Positions 28,685-35,601 of a stretch of 64,000 bases of DNA are shown here, one piece after another (position 1 is the first letter of the stretch; each line of letters begins with the position of its first letter). The notes below the pieces were generated by a model that was not told the origin of the DNA, ran no database searches, and worked only from the letters and a program-made list of their open reading frames with translations. Made by a program: the position numbers and the translations under genes. Origin of the DNA: Pediococcus cellicola (GTDB lineage Bacteria > Bacillota > Bacilli > Lactobacillales > Lactobacillaceae); assembly GCF_001438655.1 (NCBI RefSeq), contig NZ_JQBR01000001.1, positions 186,001 to 250,000 on the forward strand, read 5' to 3'.

Positions 28685-28742
28685 GCTTTAGGTCTTATCA
28701 GACCAGTTAAAAGCTTATCATAAAAGCTGGCCCCTGTAAAGC
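28685..28742 (-). promoter_or_regulatory. Structured leader before rplS (L19 leader-like)
   Basis: On the minus strand GCTTTA (28742-28737) and TAAAGC (28690-28685) close an outer helix. Inside, GGCCAG can pair with CTGGTC, or alternatively GGTCT and AGACC form a GATA-loop hairpin (28704-28691). The two inner pairings share GGTC and cannot coexist. Position and layout fit the L19 leader family of Firmicutes, which is thought to bind the ribosomal protein for autoregulation. I could not run a covariance model. Confidence 0.6.
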
Positions 28743-28753
28743 TGACCTACCAA

Positions 28754-29503
28754 TCAATCGTTGGTATCCTGCTCAGCTTTAATTTCAGCCAACAATTCTA
28801 AATCTTCTTGATTCAACCTCATCTTTTTCAAAAGATCTGGTCGTTTAAGCAAGGTGCGCTTTAAAGCCTCTTTACGACGCCACTGAGCGATTAATTGATG
28901 GTTACCACTCAATAGGACGTCAGGTACTTTCATCCCTCTAAAATCGGCTGGACGTGAGTATTGAGGATATTCTAACAATCCGGTGGAGAAAGAATCTCCT
29001 GGCGCCGATTCTTTATTACCTAAAACGCCGGGCAACAATCGTACCGTAGCGTCAATCATGACCATTGCGGCTAATTCACCACCCGTCAAGACATAGTCGC
29101 CTAATGAGACTTCATCAGTCGCTAACGTCTTAATTCGCTCATCATAACCCTCGTAATGCCCACAAATAAAGGTTAAGTGTGATTCACGCGCAAATGACTC
29201 TGCTAAATGTTGATCAAAAGGTTGTCCACCCGGATCTAATATGATCACGCGTCCTTTAGGCAAATCCGCATTCTGAGATTCTAGCTCGGCCATAGTATCA
29301 AAGATAGGTTGCGGTTGTAAAAGCATTCCTGCACCACCGCCGTACGGATAATCATCCACATTATGATGTTTATTTGTAGAATAATCACGAAAATTGGTCA
29401 CTTGAACATCAAGTAGCTGGTCTTCAATTGCTTTCCCCACAATGGATTGGTGAAGTGGCCCACTAAACATATCAGGAAAAAGACTTAAGATATCAATTTT
29501 CAT
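28754..29503 (-). CDS. trmD: tRNA (guanine37-N1)-methyltransferase
   Basis: 249 aa SPOUT methyltransferase making m1G37, which prevents frameshifting. [16 protein letters not shown] at the start, [15 protein letters not shown] and the knot segments [12 protein letters not shown] and [19 protein letters not shown] are typical. The ATG overlaps the rimM stop by four bases (ATGA). Confidence 0.98.
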   Translation of the reverse strand: MKIDILSLFPDMFSGPLHQSIVGKAIEDQLLDVQVTNFRDYSTNKHHNVDDYPYGGGAGMLLQPQPIFDTMAELESQNADLPKGRVIILDPGGQPFDQHLAESFARESHLTFICGHYEGYDERIKTLATDEVSLGDYVLTGGELAAMVMIDATVRLLPGVLGNKESAPGDSFSTGLLEYPQYSRPADFRGMKVPDVLLSGNHQLIAQWRRKEALKRTLLKRPDLLKKMRLNQEDLELLAEIKAEQDTND

Positions 29504-30018
29504 GACTCCAAGCCCTCCAATAGGTCAACAGTAACGCGACCATGAGCCAAATCAACATCTTTGACTACCTGATGAATATAAGGCAACAATAAGTCCTTTT
29601 TTCCCGAACGCTTTACCACCCATACATCATTAGCCCCTGGAGACAGAATTTCAGTGATTTTTCCTAGTAACTGATTCTGTTCATCATATACAGAAAGTCC
29701 AATAATATCATTGTAGTAAAATTCGTCGTGACCCAGTACTTTCCGATCATCTTCAGAAACTTTGAGCTCAAATTTCTTATAACGTTCCACATCATTAATA
29801 GAATCTAATCCCACAAAACGCAGAAAATAGACTTGTTTTTGCTGCCGAACCTGAGCAATTTCAAGTGTTTTGACCGGTGTTTCATTTTGAGGCGCAAATA
29901 AAAATAGCTTCTTACCCACCTGAAAACGGTCCTCCGCAAAATCGGTGATTACCATCACTTTCACTTCGCCATGAATACCATGTGTATTCACGATTGTACC
30001 CACTTTATAGTACTGCAT
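29500..30018 (-). CDS. rimM: Ribosome maturation factor RimM
   Basis: 172 aa. RimM assists 30S head maturation and binds S19. The N-terminal domain starts [19 protein letters not shown]; the PRC-barrel half includes [15 protein letters not shown] and [16 protein letters not shown]. It lies between khpA and trmD, but a terminator-like hairpin precedes it, so expression may be reduced relative to rpsP. Confidence 0.97.
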   Translation of the reverse strand: MQYYKVGTIVNTHGIHGEVKVMVITDFAEDRFQVGKKLFLFAPQNETPVKTLEIAQVRQQKQVYFLRFVGLDSINDVERYKKFELKVSEDDRKVLGHDEFYYNDIIGLSVYDEQNQLLGKITEILSPGANDVWVVKRSGKKDLLLPYIHQVVKDVDLAHGRVTVDLLEGLES

Positions 30019-30039
30019 ACCTTTACCTCGCTATATAAT

Positions 30040-30080
30040 AAAAACTCTTAAACTAGTTGAACACCGTTTAAGAGTTTTTT
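30040..30080 (-). terminator. Terminator/attenuator overlapping the khpA stop codon
   Basis: On the minus strand AAAAACTCTTAAAC (which encodes the last codons and stop of khpA) pairs perfectly over 14 bp with GTTTAAGAGTTTTT, with a 12-nt loop and a T run followed by ATTATA. It lies 22 nt ahead of rimM inside the operon, so it probably terminates partially. Confidence 0.8.
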
Positions 30081-30325
30081 GCTTTGCCATCTTCAATAAT
30101 TAATCGGACACGTTTGGCCCCATGGAAACGAAAGCTGTAAACCACATTGCGAATAGCTTGAGCAATGCGGCCACGTCGTCCAATGATTCGGCCAACATCA
30201 CTATCAGCCACGCTTAAATGAAATTCATAAAAACGGTCTGATTCTGATTGTGTGATCGAGATTCGCTCCGGATGCGAAACGAGTGGTTTAACAATTGTTA
30301 AGATTAAAGTTTCTACATCTTTCAT
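30068..30325 (-). CDS. khpA: KH-domain RNA-binding protein KhpA (YlqC)
   Basis: 85 aa single KH domain with the GxxG loop in VGRIIGRRGRIAQAIRNVV. KhpA works with KhpB as an RNA chaperone affecting cell elongation and division. The start at 30325 has GGCGTG seven bases upstream; a TTG at 30331 is too close to it. It follows rpsP by 15 nt. Its last codons form the left arm of a terminator-like hairpin. Confidence 0.95.
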   Translation of the reverse strand: MKDVETLILTIVKPLVSHPERISITQSESDRFYEFHLSVADSDVGRIIGRRGRIAQAIRNVVYSFRFHGAKRVRLIIEDGKAKNS

Positions 30326-30340
30326 AAGCAATCACGCCAA

Positions 30341-30613
30341 TTATTTAGCAAGCTTTGATTCGTGATACTTTTTCATAATACCAGCTTTTGAAAGAATATT
30401 CTTAACTGTATCAGATGGTTGTGCACCATTGCCTAACCAATTTAAGATGTCTTCCTCATTTAATTTAACTTCGGCTGGATTAACTAATGGATTGTAAGTA
30501 CCAACTTGGGCGATAAAACGACCATCACGTGGTGAACGAGAATCAGCAACTACCACACGGTAGAAAGGACGCTTCTTTGAACCCATTCGTTTCAAACGAA
30601 TTTTTACAGACAT
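30341..30613 (-). CDS. rpsP: 30S ribosomal protein S16
   Basis: 90 aa. [34 protein letters not shown] is the family's unmistakable start (only the first part needs to match). AGGAGGTG is ideally placed before the ATG. It is the first gene of rpsP-khpA-rimM-trmD-rplS and has a strong promoter. In many relatives it follows ffh directly; here the zinc-ribbon and EAL genes lie between. Confidence 0.98.
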   Translation of the reverse strand: MSVKIRLKRMGSKKRPFYRVVVADSRSPRDGRFIAQVGTYNPLVNPAEVKLNEEDILNWLGNGAQPSDTVKNILSKAGIMKKYHESKLAK

Positions 30614-30645
30614 GTCAACACCTCCTGTTTTATTTCACGATAAAT

Positions 30646-30674
30646 AATATACCAGTTATTCAATCAGATGTAAA
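30646..30674 (-). promoter_or_regulatory. rpsP promoter
   Basis: TTTACA (30674-30669), a 17-bp spacer and TATATT (30651-30646) with an extended TGG before the -10, 33 nt upstream of the rpsP ATG. This is the best sigma-A promoter of the rpsP region. Confidence 0.82.
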
Positions 30675-30741
30675 GGTTTTTTTCTTTACAGGTGATTTTT
30701 TAAATTATTTAACCGACAGTTTTTTTCAAATTCCGTACATT

Positions 30742-31560
30742 TTATCGGTCGTCTTCAATCACAGGATTAGCTTCCTTGACAGTTTTTAGCAAATCAGCAT
30801 CTTGATTTACTTCGTGAACAACTCGTTTAAGACTCGCTTGACCCACAGCAGCACCATCATAATCAAAATGGTACTTACGTTGCACATATCGTCCAGTATA
30901 ATAATAAACTTGACCATCGTTTAAGGTATAAAACAATCGGTTGGTATCCCCAGATGCTAATTTGATGGTATAAAGGACGTTATTTTCGCCTGGATTACTT
31001 AGACTGTCATCACTCACTTCATCAAAATTATTAATGTAAACAGTCATACCACTTGTCGCAGCCGTGTCCCAAACACCGGTCCATAAATCGTCGTCCGAAT
31101 TGTTGATCTGGTCGCTACCATAGGCCACAATAGCTGATGCAGCTTCTTCTGGTGTCAAGTCTGAGACAATCAGTTTTTCAGGTTGCGTATCACTGGACGT
31201 GCTTGAGTCTTCACTTGAGTCCTGGTCTTCCGACTGACTGGTGCTAGAAGTACTAGAGCTAACCGTTGCTTGTTGCTCATCGCCTCCACTTACCTTGTTT
31301 CCTTCAGTGAGGACAAACCATGCCCCAATCCCTAAAATGATCACCAGAATGCCTAAAATACTCATTATGAGTCCGGCTTTTTTTCCCGACTTAGGTTTTG
31401 AAGTTTCCGGTATAGATTCATTTGCCTGATATCTATTTTTTCGTGTCATTGGTTCTGACTGAATAGTACGTAAATCATATCCACAGTTCGGACAGAATCG
31501 GGCATTTTCTTGCAATTCATATCCACAATTGGGACAAAAATGTAGTCGTTCATTTTCCAT
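30742..31560 (-). CDS. Zinc-ribbon membrane protein of unknown function
   Basis: 272 aa. Two CPNCGY knuckles (Cys 9, 12, 23, 26) form one N-terminal zinc ribbon facing the cytoplasm. A basic linker is followed by one membrane segment (about 61-85, AGLIMSILGILVIILGIGAW), a Ser/Thr/Glu/Asp-rich extracellular stretch (about 95-128) and a compact C-terminal domain that begins LTPEEAASAIVAYGS. The layout is common in lactobacilli but its role is not known. AGGAGA precedes the ATG. It is divergent from the EAL gene, and both promoters share an inverted element. Confidence 0.78.
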   Translation of the reverse strand: MENERLHFCPNCGYELQENARFCPNCGYDLRTIQSEPMTRKNRYQANESIPETSKPKSGKKAGLIMSILGILVIILGIGAWFVLTEGNKVSGGDEQQATVSSSTSSTSQSEDQDSSEDSSTSSDTQPEKLIVSDLTPEEAASAIVAYGSDQINNSDDDLWTGVWDTAATSGMTVYINNFDEVSDDSLSNPGENNVLYTIKLASGDTNRLFYTLNDGQVYYYTGRYVQRKYHFDYDGAAVGQASLKRVVHEVNQDADLLKTVKEANPVIEDDR

Positions 31561-31595
31561 GCTTATTTCTCCTAACTTGGCTTCATATCATTACT

Positions 31596-31624
31596 AGGAT
31601 AGCATGTTTTGAGATTGGAATAAA
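31596..31624 (-). promoter_or_regulatory. Putative promoter of the zinc-ribbon gene
   Basis: Minus-strand TATCCT (31601-31596) with an extended ATGC before it and a weak TTTATT 17 bp upstream. The sequence AAACATGCTAT here is identical to the one in the EAL promoter on the other strand. Confidence 0.5.
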
Positions 31625-31707
31625 TAAGACTGAGCAGTTCTGCATCACTTTAAATTGAGGCAATTTGTAAGAAATATAATGAAATAATTATTGAATGAAA
31701 ACAATAA

Positions 31708-31736
31708 TTGCAATTTAAAACTAAACATGCTATTTT
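31708..31736 (+). promoter_or_regulatory. Putative promoter of the EAL gene and its leader
   Basis: TTGCAA (31708-31713), a 17-bp spacer, and TATTTT (31731-31736) preceded by ATGC as an extended -10. It would start a leader of about 128 nt before the EAL start codon. Confidence 0.6.
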
Positions 31737-31759
31737 ATAAGTATAAATTTAACATGCCA

Positions 31760-31825
31760 CTTCAAAGTAGTCCGTCACTTTGAAGGACGACCCGTCCTTG
31801 AGAAAGTCAAGTGATGGGTTTTTTT
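31760..31825 (+). promoter_or_regulatory. Candidate riboswitch-like attenuator upstream of the EAL gene
   Basis: Hairpin 1: CTTCAAAGT (31760-31768) with ACTTTGAAG (31777-31785), 9 bp, loop AGTCCGTC. Terminator: ACCCGTC plus CTTGA (31790-31801) with TCAAG and GATGGGT (31807-31819, one bulged T), then seven T. GGACG (31785-31789) can pair with CGTCC (31793-31797), which would break the terminator stem. Alternatively its GACG can pair with CGTC in the hairpin 1 loop as a pseudoknot, leaving the terminator intact. No known riboswitch consensus was recognised. Confidence 0.6.
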
Positions 31826-31870
31826 ATTAAAAAATATTTTGCGTATGCAATATTATACAGGAGAAACAGC

Positions 31871-32563
31871 ATGTATCAATACTATATTCAACAGATTGTA
31901 AATAAATACAATAACTCGGTGATTGGTTATGAACTATTATTACGACAGCGGGTTGAAAATGGATGGGGTCCCGTAACTAATTTTGCTGACGTTCCGGCTG
32001 AAATTATTGCCAAAAAGATCGTCACGATTGCTCGTCAATTATATACTAAGGTGCCTTTTCTTTCTGTCAATGTTAATCGCACACAGCTAATGAATCAGGA
32101 AGTTGTCAAGGCCTTAATTAAAATTCAAAAAAGTTTACGACCCGTTCAAATTCAAGTGGAACTTACCGAAGACGACCCAGAAACTACAATTTCTGAAAAA
32201 CATGTAATGGCACAATTACAGTATTTTAAAGCACATGGGATGACGGTTTCCATCGACGATGTTGACTGTGGTTGCAATACGCAAGATCAAGTTAATTTAT
32301 TACTACCCTTTGTCAACGAAATCAAATTTGCGCTACAGAATTTTGGTCAAAGTGTTTACCTGCCTGAGATCAAACAACGCATGCTATTTTGGCGAGACTT
32401 TGCTACGCAACATCAAATTCGCTTTATTCTTGAGGGGATAGAGAATGAAGCAATTGATCATTTCATTGACCATTTTGACATTGATATCCGGCAGGGATAT
32501 TTTTACGAAAAACCGCATGCCATTGCAGCGCGTCCAGGATGGCAAAATCTAAAAGATTCTTAA
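31871..32563 (+). CDS. Stand-alone EAL-domain protein (cyclic-di-GMP phosphodiesterase candidate)
   Basis: 230 aa, a single EAL domain with no GGDEF or membrane part. Key positions look retained: Glu in GYELLLRQR, Asn in NVNRTQL, Glu in VELTEDD, the Asp pair in SIDDVDCG, Lys in NEIKFAL, Glu in LEGIEN and the final RQGYFYEKP. The loop usually DDFGTG is changed to DDVDCG and DxKID to EIKFA, so activity is likely but not certain. The ATG at 31871 has AGGAGA seven bases upstream; a frame open from 31811 runs through the attenuator and is rejected. Confidence 0.85.
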   Translation: MYQYYIQQIVNKYNNSVIGYELLLRQRVENGWGPVTNFADVPAEIIAKKIVTIARQLYTKVPFLSVNVNRTQLMNQEVVKALIKIQKSLRPVQIQVELTEDDPETTISEKHVMAQLQYFKAHGMTVSIDDVDCGCNTQDQVNLLLPFVNEIKFALQNFGQSVYLPEIKQRMLFWRDFATQHQIRFILEGIENEAIDHFIDHFDIDIRQGYFYEKPHAIAARPGWQNLKDS

Positions 32564-32585
32564 CTTCTAAAAATCACGAGATCAC

Positions 32586-32633
32586 AAAAAAGCATTCAAA
32601 GACGAAAAATTCTCGTTTCTGAATGCTCTTTTG
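32586..32633. terminator. Bidirectional terminator between the EAL gene and ffh
   Basis: AGCATTCA and TGAATGCT plus an inner GACGA/TCGT stretch form a 15-bp stem with one mismatch, flanked by A5 on one side and TTTTG on the other. It serves the converging EAL and ffh genes. Confidence 0.85.
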
Positions 32634-32678
32634 TTTCACCTTAAAACTTTGACCATAATGCTTCTCAAAATCTTATAT

Positions 32679-34112
32679 TTACTTATTACGACGATTCTTT
32701 TTCATCCGTTTTTTCTTTCGTTTCTTAGCCTTACGAACCATTGAGTTCATTGCAATTTTAGAAAGACGACCACTGACACCCTTACCTAATAAGCCTTCCA
32801 TTCCATTAAAATTACCTTTTGACATCTGGTTCATCATCTTTTTCATCTGGCCAAATTGTTTGATCATTCGATTTACTTCAACAACCGGACGTCCAGCACC
32901 TCCGGCAATCCTTCGTCGGCGGCTCGGATTTAGAAGATCCGGGTCTTCTCGTTCAGCCGGAGTCATGGAATAGACAATAGCTTTCATATGCGCCATATCT
33001 TTTGGATCAATATTCACATTTTTAAGAGCGGGATTATTAGCCATTCCTGGAATCATCTTCATAATGTCTTCCATAGAGCCCATATTTTGCATTTGATCCA
33101 TTTGATCTACAAAATCATTAAAATCAAACGTATTCTCTTTAATCTTTTGGGTAACTTCCTGCGCTTGTTTTTCATCATACTCTTTTTGGGTTTTCTCGAT
33201 TAAGGTGAGCATATCGCCCATACCGAGAATTCGCGAAGCCATACGATCAGGATGGAAAACATCCAAATCGGTCATTTTTTCGCCCTGACCAATAAACTTA
33301 ATTGGCTTGCCTGTGACGGCTCGAATAGAAAGCGCAGCACCACCACGGGTATCGCCATCTAGTTTCGTCAAAACGACACCAGTCACATCAAGTCGATCAT
33401 TGAATCCTTCCGCGGTATTAACAGCATTTTGCCCTGTCATCGCATCGACAACCAAAAGAATTTCATTTGGATTTGCTAACGCCTTGATCCGCGCCAGTTC
33501 GTCCATCAGCTTTTCATCGATTTGTAAGCGACCAGCCGTATCAATAATGACATAATCATTTTTTTCTTCAGAAGCCTTTTGCAAACCTTGCCGAACAATT
33601 TCAACAGGATCTACATCTGTGCCCATTTGAAAAACAGGAACGTCAATCTGTTGACCCACCTGCACCAACTGATCAATCGCCGCTGGACGATAAACGTCGC
33701 CTGCAATCATGAGTGGCCGTGCTTTTTGCTCATTTTTTAACTTTAAAGCTAATTTACCAGCCGTCGTCGTCTTCCCAGCACCTTGCAACCCCACCATCAT
33801 GATAATCGTTGGAATTTTTGGTGACTTATTCAAGTCGACCGCTTGGTCACCCATAATGGCAACTAATTCATCATTTACAATTTTAACAATTTGTTGGGTC
33901 GGATTAAGTCCCTTTAAAACATCTGCTCCGATAGCTTTGTCGCGTACGGTTTTGACAAAATTTTTAACGACAGTAAAATTAACATCCGCCTCTAAAAGGG
34001 CCAAGCGAATTTCACGCATCGCACCTCGTAAATCTGTTTCAGAAATTTTACCTTTTTTTCTTAACTTGCTAAAAGCATTTTGAAGTCGTTCTGTTAAACT
34101 TTCAAAAGCCAT
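32679..34112 (-). CDS. ffh: Signal recognition particle protein Ffh (SRP54)
   Basis: 477 aa GTPase that binds signal sequences and 4.5S RNA and delivers ribosomes to FtsY. The G1 motif GLQGAGKTTTAGKLA is near residue 107, with DTAGR and TKLDGDTRGGAAL following. The Met-rich M domain (about 300-477) ends in a Lys/Arg-rich tail (KKRKKKRMKKNRR). ylxM lies 16 nt upstream, as in other Firmicutes. Confidence 0.98.
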   Translation of the reverse strand: MAFESLTERLQNAFSKLRKKGKISETDLRGAMREIRLALLEADVNFTVVKNFVKTVRDKAIGADVLKGLNPTQQIVKIVNDELVAIMGDQAVDLNKSPKIPTIIMMVGLQGAGKTTTAGKLALKLKNEQKARPLMIAGDVYRPAAIDQLVQVGQQIDVPVFQMGTDVDPVEIVRQGLQKASEEKNDYVIIDTAGRLQIDEKLMDELARIKALANPNEILLVVDAMTGQNAVNTAEGFNDRLDVTGVVLTKLDGDTRGGAALSIRAVTGKPIKFIGQGEKMTDLDVFHPDRMASRILGMGDMLTLIEKTQKEYDEKQAQEVTQKIKENTFDFNDFVDQMDQMQNMGSMEDIMKMIPGMANNPALKNVNIDPKDMAHMKAIVYSMTPAEREDPDLLNPSRRRRIAGGAGRPVVEVNRMIKQFGQMKKMMNQMSKGNFNGMEGLLGKGVSGRLSKIAMNSMVRKAKKRKKKRMKKNRRNK

Positions 34113-34128
34113 GGGTACTCCCTACCTT

Positions 34129-34470
34129 TCATTTCGCTTCAATAGATTCCAGATTATTTACTAATTGGAGAAGTGTTTGATCGTGCGGATACTTTTCTTG
34201 CACATAAGTTAATAAGCGATCCGTTTGATGGTTACGAGCCAAGAAATCGCCAAAAATATGCAATTTTTCTTCGTAATCCTCAAGTATTTGAACAGTCCTC
34301 TTAATATTATCATACACTGCTTGTCGACTAACAGCGTAATTTTCAGCAATTTCACCCAATGAATAATCATCGGCATAATAAAGTTGCATATAATTACGTT
34401 GTTTTTTGGTAAGTAAACTGCCATAAAACTCAAACAGGAAATTTATGCGATTATTTTTCTCGATTTCCAT
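34129..34470 (-). CDS. ylxM: YlxM-family helix-turn-helix protein (UPF0122)
   Basis: 113 aa. A sigma-70 region 4-like HTH is obvious ([20 protein letters not shown], then [20 protein letters not shown]). The family associates with the SRP pathway and lies between ftsY and ffh here as elsewhere. AGTTGTGTGAACG precedes the ATG at 34470, a weak ribosome site, so coupling to ftsY (15 nt gap) is probable. Confidence 0.93.
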   Translation of the reverse strand: MEIEKNNRINFLFEFYGSLLTKKQRNYMQLYYADDYSLGEIAENYAVSRQAVYDNIKRTVQILEDYEEKLHIFGDFLARNHQTDRLLTYVQEKYPHDQTLLQLVNNLESIEAK

Positions 34471-34485
34471 CGTTCACACAACTTT

Positions 34486-35601
34486 CTATTTGTTTGTTTC
34501 CAAAAAGCCGCTAAATAAGCCATCAACAAATTCTTTGGGTGAAAAGGGACTCAAATCATCAACTTGCTCCCCAAGACCGACATACTTCACTGAAAGATGA
34601 AGTTGATTACGAATAGCTAGCACAATTCCGCCTTTAGCCGTTCCATCTAGTTTTGTTAAAATAATGCCTGTAACATCTGTCGTTTCTTGAAATACTTTTG
34701 CCTGATTCATCGCGTTTTGACCCGTTGTGGCATCCAAAACAAGCAGAATTTCTTGTGGTGCATGAGGAATCTCACGTGTAATGACACGACGCATTTTATC
34801 TAGCTCTTTCATCAAATTAACTTTATTTTGAAGACGGCCCGCAGTGTCAACTAAGACCAAATCATAATTCTCTTTTTTAGCTTTTTGAACCGCGTCAAAC
34901 ACAATTGCAGCTGGATCACTTTTTTCTGGTCCAGCGACCACTGTCACGCCATCGCGTTTTCCCCATTCTTGCAGTTGTTCAATAGCTCCCGCACGAAAAG
35001 TATCACAGGCGGCAAGCAAGACTTTTTTTCCACGCTTTTTGAATCGACTTGCTAACTTTCCTATACTGGTGGTCTTTCCAACACCATTGACACCAACAAA
35101 TAGAAATACGCTGGGCCCTTCTGTCGCGAAGACCAAATGATTATCCTCTTCGGTACCGTTACGAGTGTATAGTGAAACCAGTTTAGCCACGATTAGGTTT
35201 GCAATTTGCTTTTGGTCGGTCACGTGATTAGTCTCAATATCTTCGCGCACCTCATCGCTAATTTGAACGGCTGTTTCAAATCCGACATCCGCACCAATTA
35301 GGGTTTCTTCCAAATCGTCATAAAAGTCATCATCTACGCCACTAAAATTAGTAAATAAAGCTGTAAGTTTTTGACCAAACGTGCGACGGGATTTTTCCAA
35401 CCCACGATTATAACGATCTACTTCTTCAGCATCTTGAGTCGTAATCTCGTCTGGATTAAGTTGAGAAACTTTTTCAGCTGATGAAGCGGCGGCATTATTT
35501 TTATCTTCTGCAACTTTTTTTGCTGCTTGTTGCTCTAAAACTTGTTGTTCTAATGCTTGTTGTTCAAGCTTCTTTTTCTTTCTACGTCCGAATAAACTCA
35601 T
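34486..35601 (-). CDS. ftsY: Signal recognition particle receptor FtsY
   Basis: 371 aa. A short acidic/Gln-rich N-terminal A region (about 1-70, with repeated EQQ units) precedes the NG GTPase domain with GVNGVGKTTSIGKLA, DTFRAGAIEQL, DTAGR and TKLDGTAKGG. It docks Ffh-ribosome complexes at the membrane. The start overlaps the smc stop (TAATG), so the two are translationally coupled. Confidence 0.97.
   Translation of the reverse strand: MSLFGRRKKKKLEQQALEQQVLEQQAAKKVAEDKNNAAASSAEKVSQLNPDEITTQDAEEVDRYNRGLEKSRRTFGQKLTALFTNFSGVDDDFYDDLEETLIGADVGFETAVQISDEVREDIETNHVTDQKQIANLIVAKLVSLYTRNGTEEDNHLVFATEGPSVFLFVGVNGVGKTTSIGKLASRFKKRGKKVLLAACDTFRAGAIEQLQEWGKRDGVTVVAGPEKSDPAAIVFDAVQKAKKENYDLVLVDTAGRLQNKVNLMKELDKMRRVITREIPHAPQEILLVLDATTGQNAMNQAKVFQETTDVTGIILTKLDGTAKGGIVLAIRNQLHLSVKYVGLGEQVDDLSPFSPKEFVDGLFSGFLETNK

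Noticed and set aside
31738-31870. Leader of the EAL gene as a known c-di-GMP (GEMM) or preQ1 riboswitch
   Set aside because: The conserved GEMM hairpin loops and the preQ1 core are not recognisable; only the general terminator/antiterminator layout is shared, so it is reported as unclassified.
31811-31870. Longer EAL protein starting at 31811
   Set aside because: That start lies in the terminator stem and has no ribosome site, while ATG 31871 has AGGAGA at the right distance and begins the domain.
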